This document shows, in pieces, positions 34,256 to 46,153 of a stretch of DNA of 64,000 nt. The translations under genes were made by a program, and so were the position numbers. The first letter of the stretch is position 1; every line of letters begins with the position of its first letter. This stretch comes from Dillenia suffruticosa (Eukaryota > Streptophyta > Magnoliopsida > Dilleniales > Dilleniaceae), in contig JAVTVX010000011.1 in the NCBI GenBank assembly GCA_033439265.1, positions 10,230,590 to 10,294,589 on the forward strand, given 5' to 3'. The notes under the pieces were generated by a model. It was not told where the DNA came from and made no database searches. It saw nothing but the letters and a program-made list of their open reading frames with translations.

Positions 34256-36240
34256 CATGTATTACAAGAATTCAAACTTTTCTAACATTTATTTTGATGA
34301 ATTTTGACGTTTTATAAGTGTCATTAAATGACAGGGTGATAAAAAATATTATATCAAAGAAAACATCGCAGAATGTTAGCAAGATATGTTTTGATAACAA
34401 GCAAAACTAGGTTTGGTCTCTTATGAAGTGAAGTCTTACTTCAATGTGCTTTGTTCTTGAGTAATGGACTAGATTATGATAAACAAAACAACATGACCAA
34501 AGGCTAAGTTTGGTGATGAACAAAATGGGTCAGACAAATGAAAGATAAGTTTTGGAGAAAAATGGGTTGAGTTATAAAAGATACATATACAAAACTCAGA
34601 CTTGGAGTAGTTAATTTAACCTGAATACTAGTTGACTTACTAGATTAAAAAGGCCTTTAAGTGGAGATAGAATGATAAGTTAGTTGAGTCATGAAAGAAA
34701 AATAGTCAACTCACCATACTCAATAAAAAAACTAAACCTATATAGTTGCTAGGCTACGAAGCACGAACGCCTACGTCACTCTCGAGCAAATTGCCAAAGA
34801 ACATTCATTATGACAACATCTGAACGTCCTTTCATATTCTTCTAACTGTCCAAGTATGTCTGAGTCCAAAGTTGAATCATTACCCAAGAAACGCCCAAAT
34901 AACCTCCTCAAATTTCCATAATTGCTATAAGACGTGTACCACATCTAGAAAAGCAATTATAACATCATTAGTCAACTTATGGAAATATATAAGTTGATTA
35001 TGTGTTCCCAAGTCGACTTGATAGTATCCTTAGTCGACTTGTCCGCTTGAGCATTCAATCCCTCACAACCAGTGGTAACAAACAAAGTTGTTCGGGCCAA
35101 ACTCAAACCTGAGCACTCATTCCCTCATGATTGATGTAGATAAACAAAGTTGTTCACGTCAATCTCAATAAAACTTCATCATTTTTAGTATTCGTGAGTC
35201 ATTTGTGATAACTTGATGATTACTCGAGTTAGATTTCCAAAATAATCATAAATGCTCATAACTGTCCATGTTCCCAATGAAATGGCACCAATGCCGTGCC
35301 AACTCATGTGCCATCCTCTTTGTCCGAAGCAACCTTAAGAAAAGTCTAATCAAATTTCTCTAATGAATCATCTTTAGCAATATTGCACATTGATCAGAAC
35401 CAAATATGGAAATACCATTAGATGCACTTAGTTGTTTATGAATTAAAGAGTGTGACATATTACAACATATGCCATACAATGCCACAATGTAAGCCATGAC
35501 ATATGCCATGGCACAAGCCATGACACAAGGCACAGAGCCTATGGCACACAAGTGTATGTCAACTCAATCGACTTACATTATACAACAAGTCGAGTCACCC
35601 ACGTAGAATATAGAAGATCTAAGTAAGCATGTGTATGGGTGTTGATAGTTGAAGGCTAGGATATTAACATTAGTTGGCCAAATACATAGATTAGATCATG
35701 AATCTTTAAGGTCAGTCAACTTGCATGTGAGTGATAGTCGACTCATATACTTAGAGAGAACTGAGCCATAAGCAGCACAATATTGAAATGACATTAGCAA
35801 TGCATGAGCATGACACATACACTGCACTGGCATGACACATGCATTTCATTGGCATAACACAAAATTAGCACTAGGATGGCATAATCATAACATTAGCTTG
35901 GCATGAGCATAACATTATCATCGCATGAGCATGGCAAAAGCATTAGCATGCCATGAGCCAGATGACACCATACCATTACACAAGGTCATTGCACATAATT
36001 GCACATATATTTGTATTAAGCAAATGGCCTAGTCAACTAATGGTTTTATCATAGTCGGCTCACTTCTTCTTGATTTAAGAGAATTCTAAGTTTAGAGGTG
36101 AAGTACCAAACCTATCCTTAATTGAACACAAATTGATACTCTCATGTTTTGAACATGAGGAAGTCGACTACTACAAGAAGCGGAAATCGACTCTTGTTGG
36201 TCCTCGAACAAAACATGTCACATGACTTATAGCGAAACAA
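34256..36240. repeat. Region with dispersed (A)GTCGACT motifs, possible copia LTR
   Basis: The palindromic hexamer GTCGAC and close variants (GTCAAC, GTCGAG, ATCGAC) recur, for example near 35014, 35033, 35566, 35591, 35717, 35739, 36034, 36172 and 36188. The opening has TTTTGATGAATTTT and TTTTGATAACAA sequence like SIRE-type LTRs. Repeated GTCGAC is known from such LTRs, but no internal region or second LTR is present to prove it. Confidence 0.35.
35760..35990. repeat. Degenerate about 20-bp repeat (GGCATGAGCATAACATTAGC-like)
   Basis: Roughly ten drifted copies of a CATGA.CATAACATTAGC(A/T)TGG motif. A related GCCATGACAxAxGCCATGGC block is at 35470-35540. Confidence 0.6.
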
Positions 36241-36700
36241 CCCTAGAATAGCCAGGAAGAGTGGCGGCCTTAATTATGGCTATTGTGGCAAATTCCCACA
36301 GTGTTGGAGGCCTCAATCAAGGTCCTCATGTCTCACCATCGATAGTGAGGCTCTCCAGGGAGCAAAAGCTCACAAGAAGTAAGTCTTCAACATTTGATAG
36401 GTTATCGGGGCCACGATTATGAGCCCTACAATGGTTTCCTACCATGGTGGCAGGGAGAATGCCACCACAAGGAAGCTACGGCCGTTGAACTATGTTGTAG
36501 TTTGGTGGATACCATAGCGACCATGGCTGCTTGTAGACATGGTAGCGGATGGTTTAGGCTTAGTCTCATCCTCCTCTCTATTTAGCCTAGGGCTATGCCA
36601 GTAATCGACATGGCTTCTGACTCACCTTAGGTGATTTTGTAGCCACGTGGCAGTTGATTTAAGGTCTAAATGCTGATGGGGGCATCTATGTGGTTACTGA
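36241..36700. other. No gene recognised
   Basis: GC-richer stretch just outside the hAT element; a 63-codon open frame at 36394-36585 has no recognisable family. Confidence 0.4.
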
Positions 36701-36949
36701 GTCGTACTTAGGGGTGATCACGGTTCGGTTCAAACTGTGAACTGAACCAAAATCGAAGGCTAAAAAACCAAACCAAAATCGTCTTTTCTGTTCTGGTTTA
36801 GAAATCGAAACTGAAACCGGAGATATATAGTTCAGTTCCGATTCCTAATTTTTAAAAATCGGAATCGGAATCGAGTTTTATTTTTGTTGAAATCGGAATT
36901 GAATTTTTAAAAATAAATAGTTTTTACTTTTGAACAAATACTAAACTTA

Positions 36950-37520
36950 TTTAAAATTAAAATTTTTATTATTGTGTTACAATTATAACAATAAACATGC
37001 ACAAAAATCAAAATCATTTAAAATTTAAAATTTTCATTATGTTGTCATAACAATCAACATGCACAAAAATCAAAATAATTCAAAACTCAAAATTTTCATT
37101 GTTGTGTTACAATCACAATAAAAAACGTGCATAAAAATCAAAATTATTCAAAATTTAAAATTTTTATTATTGTATCACAACAATCAATATGCACAATCAT
37201 CAAAATCATTTAAAATTCAAAATTTTCATTGTTATGTCACAATCACAATAATAAACATGTATAAAAATCAAAATCATTTAAAATTCAAAATTTTCATTAT
37301 TGTATTTCAATAATAAATATGCACAAAGATCAAAGTCATTTAAAAATTAAAATTTTAATATTATTTCATAACAATCAACATGCACAATTATCAAAGTTAT
37401 TCAAAATTCAAAATTTTCATTATTGTATCATAATCATAATAATAAATACGCACAAGAATTAAAGTAATTTAAAATTCAAAATTTTCATTGTTGTATCACA
37501 ATCAGAATAATGAATAGTAT
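36950..37520. repeat. AT-rich satellite of alternating 68- and 62-bp monomers
   Basis: About nine tandem units. Measuring from the TTTT(C/T)ATT core, intervals read 68, 62, 68, 62, 68, 62, 61, 68. The two forms differ by a 6-bp block: one has ACAATCACAATAATAAAC, the other ACAACAATCAAC. So the repeat is a two-monomer higher-order array of 130 bp. It lies between the left TIR and the transposase. Confidence 0.85.
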
Positions 37521-38039
37521 TGTTGTTGTATCATAAAATTCAAAATTCAAATTATTTGTAATTATTTTTATACCTTTCAAATCTAGTTGTTATACAACTT
37601 TTAAAAGGATAATTTTAATCCAAAAAAATATGAAATCTTTATAAATATCACTTTAATTTCATTTCCTTTTACAAATCAATTCTCACTTTTTATTTCTTAT
37701 TATCAATATATTTTCACAATTTCACTCACAATTTCTCAACTCTCAATTGATATTTATAATTTTTCATTTTCTCTCATGTTCAATTGCTCTTTTTTTTTCA
37801 ATATGTAGTTCTATTCGATTTCATTTATCAAAAAATTAAATCAAATGATAGAGATAACAGTAAGGTTAGGGAATTTTCTCAAAATAAGTAATTTTATCTT
37901 AAGAATTTTCTTACACAAGAATCTCAATACATCAATCTTGAAGTTGAAAATGATGATCAATAAGAGATATGTGCAGAAAAAGAAAAAACGTTGAGATTCA
38001 ACATTTTTAATGTACATTTTAAAAAAAAATCATTTACCG

Positions 38040-39900
38040 AATGATTCAATATAAGTTATTTGCAATCACTGTGGACAACAATTCAAATTCAAAGAAGGTG
38101 GATGATATGAGACATTTAGAAAGCATTTGAATAATAAACATTCAACTGAACCTGGTATCGATAAAACACAAATTCAAATATTTGGGGTTGCATCTTCTAA
38201 TCCTTCTTCTCTTTTTGTTTATTCCAATGAAAAAAATAGAGAAGAATTAGTTAAAATGATTGCTATTGAACATTTATTTTTTAGTTTTACTGAAAAAACA
38301 AGATTTATTAATTATTGTCAAAATACTTTAAATCCTTCTGCAAAACATGTGCCTAGAGCCACTACTACACGTACAACTCATAAACTTTATAAAAAGGACA
38401 AAAAAAAATTTACAAAATCTTTTAAAAAATTTTAATGGTCAACTTTCTACCTGTAGTGATCTTGGAGTGATCATTAGCAAAAACATTCATATATAGCTAT
38501 TACATATCATTGGATTGATAATAATTGGAATATCCAAAAACGTATCATTGCATTTAGAGTTTTTAATGAAAGACACATGGTTGAAAATATTTATAAGATT
38601 ATTAGTTTAATTTTATAAGAATATTATTTAGTGAATAAAATTTTTTCTATTAGTTTTGATAATATTTCTGCTAATACTATTTCTATTAGAGATTTAGAAA
38701 ATATTTCTAAAACTAGTTTTGGTGGTAAATTTTTTCATATAAGATGTTCATGACGTGTATTAAATTTATGTGTTCAAGATAAATTAAGATCTCTTAAAAT
38801 TTATCTTAACCCTATTAAAAAAGCAATTTCTTATTTATGGAATCATTCACAATTAATGAAAGATTGGGGTAGGTTTTGTAAGGAAAATGGAAAAAGACCT
38901 AAAAGATTTTCTAAAAATATTCCAACGCGTTGGAATTCAACTTATGAATTATTAGATGAATCATTTTCTTATAGCCAGTTGTTATGTGCTTTTTTTTTTT
39001 TTGCAAATAATGTTAATTCTATTAATTTATATGCACACTAATGGACTATTTGTGAAAAAATTTTAAATTTATTAAAAGTGTTTAATGATACTACATATAC
39101 ATTGTCCAGTGTTTATTATCTTATATTTTCATTATTTTTACTAGAAAATATTAATATTGTAAATGCTATGCAAGAGTAGGAAAATGATGAAAATTTAAAA
39201 GATACAATTTATCTAATGAAAATAAAATGGTGCAATTATTTTTGTGAAATTTCTGATATTTATCTTGTTACTATTGTTTTTTATCCTAAATGTAAATTAG
39301 ATGGTTTACTTGATTATTTAACTTTTTATGTTAAAAATTTATGAATAAATGATTATGATGTTGCACAAAAAATAAAGTTTATTAGAAAATTAATTTTTGA
39401 TACATATGTTGAATTTAGGGTGACATTTGATAATTTTACTCAACAATCTTCTTAATCTATAAATATTGGGGAATTTTCTAAAATGAGCAAAGCTAAGCAA
39501 CTATTATTTCAAAGACAAAAGAAACCTAGAGGTTTAAATTCTACATTTGAAATTGATTGATATCTAACAACTTCTTTTGAGTTTAGTGTCTACCCATATT
39601 TAAAAGATTTTCCAATTCTAGAATGGTGGAAAGAGTATACAAATAATTTTCTTATATTATCACAAATTGCTAAACAAATTTTAGTAACTACTGTCTCAAT
39701 TGTGACGGTTGAACAAGCATTTAGTACGGGAAAAATATTTTGGATGAGACAAGATCATGTTTGACTCCCGAATCACTTGAGACACAAACCTGTTTGGATG
39801 ATTAATGTAGAGCAGATCTTAGACAACAAGAAATAATAAAGAAGAATAATGAAGACTTATATAAATTTACAACCGAAAGCACATCAACCGTTACCTCTGA
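38040..39900 (+). pseudogene. hAT transposase remnant (BED zinc finger, hATC)
   Basis: N-terminus: a BED-type zinc finger spans about 38060-38135 (CNHC then H..H, broken by a stop and a shift), continuing into 38127-38435 (NNKHSTEPGIDKTQIQIFG..). The middle is highly decayed, with one clear block at 38856-39041 (MKDWGRFCKEN..FSKNIPTRWNSTYELLDES, the family's 'RWNSTY.ML' block). C-terminus: about 39590-39830 is the hATC dimerisation domain (WWKEY..FLILSQIAKQIL, then EQAFSTGKIF where the family has SE.AFSTGGR). Many stops throughout, so it cannot make a transposase. Confidence 0.85.
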
Positions 39901-40612
39901 CAACATTTCAGATTAAGTTAAAATAAGAGGGTAATATATTCAAATGGTAAGTGAACTATGAGGGCTTTGATTCCTTAGGTGCCAAAGAATACGTAGGCAA
40001 CTTAATTTATATAAATTAAGTTCAAACCCTTTTCTTTTTTTTCTTGTATTTTTTAATTGTAAAACAAAACAATTAAATATGATATATTGTAATTATAAGA
40101 GTGATAATATATGTATTATTCTTTTTTGTTTGGTGATGTGAATTTGTTGTTCAAATATATTTCGATAAAAATGTTTTTACGATAAATGTTTGATTTAAAA
40201 AATTACATAAAACAAATAAATCGATCTAATTCAAATCCCCACATATAAAACTTGAGTTTAAATATAAATTAAATACAAGACAATTTAAGTTAAAATAAAT
40301 CGACTGAGTTCATAAATTGAAAAATAAAATAGTTAAATCGACCTAATAAAAGAATGAGAGAATTAAAATTAAATAATTTAAATTTCGGTTCCAAATGGTT
40401 CAAATCAAAATGAAACCGTAAGGAACCAAAACCATCGGTAAGCGATTCGGTTATGGTTCTAGTGGATGATGAATCGGAACCGTTGATTTTGGAACGGGAA
40501 CAAACCGTGAGGAATCGAAACCGGAACCGTTGATAACCGGTTCGGTTCCGATTCCATTGGATGATGAACCGGAACTGACGGTTCCGGAACCGTGGTCACC
40601 CCTAGTCGCAAT

Positions 40613-42389
40613 GCCGTTTTCAGATTAAAAAATTTAAAAGAAAAATTAATTTTCATTTCTACCATTGGCCGAGTAACATATTTTGTTTTCTTTTATTTGC
40701 TAAAAGGTTTTTATTTTTTATATGTTAGAGCACATAGTTAATTGTATAGGATTAATGATTTCATAATTGTTTGTAAAATATAAATTTAATTCTAGACACA
40801 CAATTAGTTTAAAATTAGTTTTTTAAATAATTAAAAATTCAATAAAAAAATTCAAGTGGGTGAGCGATTTTATATAAAAATCACATAGCTTCCATTTCTG
40901 GTTTTGATTATGAGTGAACTAATAGCCAGCTGACATTAGAATTATTGAAATCAGATTTAGTAGATGAGCATAAACTAAGGTCAATAAAAATATTAATAGG
41001 AGTGACAAACCAATTTTTGAGTTGGTCACCACAGAATATTTTTGGGAAAGTTGGTTTCATTCAGCCGTCGATATTGGAGTTTGAAATTAATTTTTTATGG
41101 GACCTTATAAGAAAGAGCGCATGCTCAATTCTTTAAGAGAAGCTGAATAACTAATAGTGTATGAATATTATTGAATAAATGTCACATTATCCAACAAATA
41201 GTATTTGTTTAGATGAGATTCTAAATTAACTTATTTACGTGCAGTAATCCTAATCCATGATGGAATGTTATAATAGATACTTAAGATGCTGAGACATTAT
41301 TAACAAGAAGTTTCTGAAATTATTTATTTATGATAATAATGTAAAAAGATAAATTGAATTTGTTTGATTTTATTTGTTTAATTGAATGTGTATATTTTCA
41401 TTATCTGAAATGTCACGAGGTTCTTTAGTTCATTAATAGTTTATGATTTGAAGAGATTTGAGAATATAATAATCGTTGTCCATAAATACAAGTATGTTCA
41501 AGGTGCATGTTATCCCTAGCATTGTAAAGTTCGCACAGGTTGAGAAATGGTGCTGAAAAGTTATGGTGGTAAGTTGATGAGATTGTATTATATTAGATAT
41601 TTGCTTTCTTATCCTAAATGCTTTTGCTGAAAGAACGAGAGAGTAGGCATTGCCAAATATGTAACTTAGTGACTCATTAAAGATTTTTGCCATTAAAAAC
41701 AAGCTCACAAAGCAAGTTGCACTCAAGGCAAGCATGAAAACTAGGATGGTTGAAGGTACTATCGGTCATGAGTATATGGTCAAGATAATCAAATACCTTA
41801 GTAAAACAAGATCCTAAGGGCTATTTCTAATTGATTGAGCCAATTAGATATGGTTCTAAAGTTTTTATTGGATATCTTCTGTGGATGAAAGAGATTCAGA
41901 GGGCAGAGATGATCATGAAACCTCATTGTAGTACTTGTGTGACCTAAGCGTCCTCTATTGGATTGGAAACCGACAGGTTTTGAGTCTAACAAGAGATGTA
42001 GATCTCGATAGGGCAACCATTGAGTGAAAAGTAGGCTTTCAATTCTCATTAAAAAAAATCCTGCTGACCAACCCATTGGAAATGCTTTCTGCATGGGCAG
42101 AAGTGTCATAGGGAGAACGATTATCTCAAGTTCCTAGCCTAGTGGATGGAGCAACATCGAGTACAACTACAATGGGAGAAACTTATTGTTTCTTGAATAA
42201 TGAGATTTTGGTATTGAAATACATTTTATTAGTCCAATAAGTTAACAAAAAAATTAGTTTCTATTTTCCTGTTTATATTGGTTTTTTAATCTGTTATGGT
42301 ATAATAGATGAATTTCATTTAAATCATATTATTCTACATTGCATGATCTAGAGAAGGTTAAGCTCAATTTCTTATAAGACAAAACTTTC
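40613..42389. other. No gene recognised
   Basis: AT-rich sequence with short open frames lacking recognisable families. The last part, 41800-42380, may be a decayed gag or LTR of the copia fragment that follows, but I could not show this. Confidence 0.45.
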
Positions 42390-42950
42390 TTCTACCAATA
42401 ATATGTATCTTTGGAATTTTAGGTTAGATTACACCAACCTTGGAAGAATTTAGAGGTTAGTCAAGATCAAACCATATGGTCCAATCGTTTTTGAAGAACT
42501 ACCTCAGAGTAATCATATCTTAAAGAAATATGTCCATCAAGTTGTTTTCTAGTAAAAGGCACGGAGTGAAAGAACCTATTGGACTTGGTACACATTGATG
42601 TGTATGTTATATGACCTTGTAAGTTCACAAAGATTTTGACATGATTTTCGCAAATGGGTACTCAAGATTTGAATATAATTACCCGATACACCACTAAGTC
42701 TAGAGACTTTGATGAGTGGTATTAGACTTGGGTGGAGAATTAGATAGGTAAACATATTGAGTCGTTTCATTTTAGTTGAAGTGACAAATACCTCTTTGGG
42801 GAGCTCAAGAGATATCTCACACAACAAAGATTATGTCTCAGCTAACAACACCAGATTTACCAAAACAGAATGGTGTTAATGTGAGAAGAATCATGGTATT
42901 AGTGGATATGGTATGGCCCATGATTAGTAATATGATCTTATTATGCCAAT
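42390..42950 (+). pseudogene. Copia integrase fragment, heavily decayed
   Basis: Plus-strand reading across frames gives the GAG-pre-integrase block (MYLWNFRLDYTNLGRI, family 'LWHLRLGHI'), then LVHIDVYV (family 'ELIHSDVCGP'), later TWVEN.IGKHIESFHFS (family 'VENQLGKHIK.LRSDRG'), and an end near QIYQNRMVLM (family 'P..NGV.ER'). Several stops and indels per 100 bp. No LTR or RT found nearby. Confidence 0.65.
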
Positions 42951-43279
42951 ATCATTCTAAATATATACTCTTTAAATAGTAGTTTACATCCATAACTTAA
43001 TCAATTTTAGTATTATGAATAAGGTGTAAGCCTAGTTTATATTCAGATATGGGATTGTCTAGCATGTGTGCTTATTTGCAAAGTTAGGAAGCTTGGAATC
43101 GTAAGGTAGGATGTGTTACTCGATAGGCTATCTAGAGAGATACCTGAGATGAATATTTCTATCATTCAAAGTAGTAAGGGGTGATCTATCACTTATACAT
43201 GATACTTGGAGGATGAAAAAAATATTCATCGAGTGCTTACCTAGGAGAGGGAGATGATGATGGACCTAAACTACACAAC

Positions 43280-43445
43280 TCGGGGGGAGAGAAAGAGAGA
43301 AAGAGAGAGAGAGAGGAACCGATGTGAGAGATACGAGAGGGGCATGCATGGATAGAGCATGAGAGATAGATAAAGAGCAAGAGAGAGTGAGCCAATGAGT
43401 TAGAGAGAGAGAGAGAGAGTTAGAAAGAAAGAGAGGAAGATAAAG
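43280..43445. repeat. (GA)n-rich tract
   Basis: GAGA-rich low-complexity sequence, interrupted. Confidence 0.85.
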
Positions 43446-44085
43446 AGTTTAAGAGATAGAGCGTTTTTGTGCAAAGAGAGGGATGGTGCCAAGGGGCGGA
43501 ATATGGAGTGAAACATGAGTTTTAAGGGGTGGGAACTTAGCAGCGCTTTTTGCGATGACTTCTTGTTGTAAAACAGAGACGACTACGACAACCCTCGCCA
43601 AGGTATCTACGAAATGCAAATGCCACAAATGTCTCAGTAATTTCTTTAGTGTCACAAATGCCACCACTGGGGCCATGTAAACAGATAAGCAATGATTTTG
43701 TCAGAGCTCATTACCAAGTCATTTAAATAATGAGTAATGCCTTGCACGTTACAAATTCCATCACTAAGAACAAGCTAGCGATGGATGTAACTCAAAAGCC
43801 ATCACTGTTTGCGTCGCTATTTGCTACAACTTGGCAACAAGTGCTAATCAATTAATGATATTTCCAATAAGTATTGCGATGACATGTTGCAATGACACAC
43901 GTGTCACTGTCTGCATCGCTCTTAATGCCCTCAATGCCGTCTGTGATGTCGTCTGTTAGTTTATCACAATTTGGTTCTTGGCAACAGAGTACTCGTTGCT
44001 TTTAGCATTACTATTGACAAGTAGAGACACCATTTTATTTGTCATTGCCTTTTTTGGCGGAAATGTTCAAGCTTTTGGGAATCCG
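43446..44085. mobile_element. Possible CACTA-type subterminal fragment
   Basis: Rich in short motifs such as GCGATG(A/G)C, TGTCATTGC, GTCGCT and their complements, as in subterminal repeats of plant CACTA elements (for example near 43545, 43780, 43820, 43880-43930, 43990-44010). No CACTA end or transposase seen. Tentative. Confidence 0.25.
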
Positions 44086-44089
44086 GTTG

Positions 44090-44870
44090 AAACTTAGTGA
44101 CAAAGCAAAAAATTTAATCAATACCTTGAATGCTATCTCAGATGCATGACATCTGATAGATCAATAATATGGTTACAATGGCTTAGCTTAGCTAAATGGT
44201 GATACAACACCAACGTCCACTGCGGTATTCAAATGACCGCCTTTGAACCCTTGTATGGCTATCAACCCAAACAAATACCCTTAAGCCCTTACATGGATAC
44301 TATGACTCCTACTACTGTGAACTTTATCAGGAACAAACAAGCAATGGTTTAGATTCTCAGAGATCACTTAGCCAAGACCCAGAACAAGATGAAGTTTTAT
44401 GCTGATCATAACCGTTCAAAGAGAAATTTTCAAATGGGAGATTGGATGTATTTGAAGCTCAAACCATACAGACAACAATCAGTAGAACTAAGAAAGCAAC
44501 TCAAACTATCCTCTAAGTACCATGACCCTTTTCCTATTATTTCTAAGGTAGGCAAAGTTGCTTATAAGCTAAAGTTGCCCTCTAGGTCCAAAATACATTC
44601 AGTATTTCATGTATCACTGTTGAAAAAGAAGCTTGGTCCTCATCAGACTACAATGCCCATGTTACACTTGATTGGGGTAGACAAATAAATCTTGGTTGAA
44701 GCAGAAGCTGTACTTAAAAGAAGGGTCATTTGGAGGAACAACCAGCCAGTCACACAAGCATTGATTAAGTGGATCAACTTGAGTCCAGAAGAGTCTATTT
44801 AGAAAGATTAGGATTTTATTTAAACTCAGTTCCCTAACTTCCATCCTTGAGGGTAGGGATGTTTTTGAAA
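44090..44870 (+). pseudogene. Gypsy (chromovirus-type) integrase C-terminal fragment
   Basis: Plus strand, single frame with scattered stops. LECYLRCMTSDR..WLQWLSLAKW (end of the integrase core, family 'CLE.YLRC..'), YNTNVHCGIQMTAFEPLYGY, then MKFYADHNRSKRNFQMGDWM (44389-, family 'MK.YAD..R....F.VGD.V'), VGKVAYKLKLP and FHVSLLKKKLG (the family's 'FHVS.LKK'). Then a chromodomain-like tail (..VIWRNNQPVTQALIKW). The stop at 44686 falls before that tail. It ends just before its 3' LTR. The 5' part of the element is gone. Confidence 0.8.
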
Positions 44871-44879
44871 GGGGAAATT
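44868..44879 (+). promoter_or_regulatory. Polypurine tract of the gypsy fragment
   Basis: GAAAGGGGAAATT lies directly before the LTR start TGTAATAG. Confidence 0.7.
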
Positions 44880-45327
44880 TGTAATAGACGGAAGATAAAG
44901 GGAGTTCAATTGTGCTAGTAGGCAATAGATAGTTAAAGGGGTTAGGATCAGTTGCTTTTGTAACCATTTGTAACCTTTTTTAGTGAACTTGTTATGCTTT
45001 AATTAGAAGGTTATTGAAACAACCTTTATTTGCTGTAAGATCGAAAGCTGAATAGTAAGGAAAAAGTACAGAATTCTTGTTCTCATTCTATGCTTCTCTC
45101 TCCCTTCTTGTCTCTATATCTCTCTCTCTCTCTCTTTTTCTTCCTCAATTCTTCTTCCCCTTACTTACTCACACCAAGCTCTTCTCATTTCCGTTTTCTC
45201 CTATTATTCTCTTCTACTTCCACTGTGAGTTTCCTTTCATTACTTCCCATTTTCCTTGCTTTGTTCTCCTAATTCATTTGAACTTAATGACAACCACCCA
45301 AATATTCGTCCATTTGCGGGTGTTACA
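44880..45327 (+). repeat. 3' LTR of the gypsy fragment
   Basis: 448 bp, TGTAATAGAC..GGGTGTTACA, with the inverted TGTAA/TTACA ends expected of an LTR. It holds a CT-rich run near 45098-45140. It directly follows the polypurine tract and the integrase remnant. Its left partner is absent. Confidence 0.8.
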
Positions 45328-45335
45328 CTAACAAA

Positions 45336-45830
45336 CCTCCCATCTCCAAAGCCAACTTGATTTTATCGAGGTTAGCTTGGAGGTCGCTAATTGCTACCCA
45401 AACAACTTGCATTCAGCCATCTCTATCAAGAGAATAATAGTTGCTTCCCTCGTCTCCTAGAGGTTTCTATGTATTGGCCATTATTCTTTGATATGATATC
45501 AATTGATGCAGCAAGAAAGTAGTGTCGGAAATTTTTAGAACATAAACCCTAAAGTTCTACAAATTGGAATCCACCCACAAAAAGAAAACTACATTTTCTA
45601 TTAATGAAAATACTAAACGTTGTTTTACAATGAGTAAATGAAATCTTAAATAGCCTAAAAGTCCTAAATAAAAATGGGAAACTAAATAATAAATCCTAAA
45701 ACAATTCATTCTAGAGTTCTAATAACCTTAAACAACCAAGTAATCGTGAAATAACAATTAAACAAAAAAAGAAACAAAATTAGATAGGGAATCAAATCAT
45801 CCTTGGATGAAACCGCAATAGCGCTGTGTG
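45336..45830 (-). mobile_element. Possible gypsy 5' end (LTR, primer site, gag leader), minus strand
   Basis: On the minus strand: a TATTTAAG-type box near 45650, an LTR-like end ..GCTGCATCA at 45504, then TTGATATCATATC (compare the initiator-Met primer site TGGTATCAGAGC, decayed). A start-like ATGGCC follows with a short gag-leader frame. It converges with the plus-strand LTR at 44880-45327. Tentative. Confidence 0.35.
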
Positions 45831-45925
45831 GTGCAGCCTCAGCAATGGCAATAATAATACTTCACGGCAGAGGAGGCGGCGGCTTGGTTATTGGGACTAC
45901 TGCCAGGGCAATAACAAACGAGATT

Positions 45926-46140
45926 ACCAATGTGAGTTGGTTCAATTAGATGTGGAGTTGAGTTTACTTAAATATGACCGAGATTCGACTCCCGTTGAGA
46001 GTATCGGACTCTCATGTGTATGAAGCATTCCCCGTTGGGAGACCCGTCCTCCGAAAAGGAGTCACTGTAGTGATCGATCCGAATTAGTCAGGGCGAATCC
46101 CCGGATACCGGTGTCCAAAATATGGTACCAAAAAAAAAAA
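45926..46140 (+). mobile_element. tRNA-derived SINE with target-site duplication
   Basis: 215 bp. Its 5' part carries an A-box-like TTGGTTCAATTAGATGTGG and a B box CCGAGATTCGACTCCC, spaced as in a RNA polymerase III promoter. The 3' body (GGGAGACCCGTCCTCCG.., GATCGATCCGAATTAGTC, CCCCGGATACCGG) is of a type seen in plant SINEs and ends in a run of about 12 A. Flanking 13-bp direct repeats AACAAACGAGATT (45913-45925) and AACAAGCGAGATT (46141-46153), 12 of 13 matching, prove retroposition. It is not a tRNA gene. Confidence 0.9.
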
Positions 46141-46153
46141 AACAAGCGAGATT

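Larger units (their letters stand above)
36709..40604 (+). mobile_element. hAT transposon, complete ends, inactive
   Basis: 3,896 bp. Terminal inverted repeats are TAGGGGTGATCACGGTTCGG on the left and TAGGGGTGACCACGGTTCCG (reverse complement of the right end). They are flanked by an 8-bp target duplication, GTCGTACT (36701-36708) and GTCGCAAT (40605-40612), 6 of 8 matching. Subterminal regions are rich in AACCG/CGGTT motifs on both sides. An internal satellite lies at about 36950-37520 and transposase remnants at 38040-39900. The size, TIR and 8-bp duplication all fit the hAT superfamily. Confidence 0.9.

Noticed and set aside
45077-45331. Ser/Leu/Phe-rich plus-strand frame
   Set aside because: CT-rich U5-type sequence inside the 3' LTR at 44,880-45,327.
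45926-46060. A tRNA gene, suggested by A and B boxes
   Set aside because: No cloverleaf can be folded by eye, the body continues into a SINE 3' region with an A-tail, and target duplications flank the whole unit.
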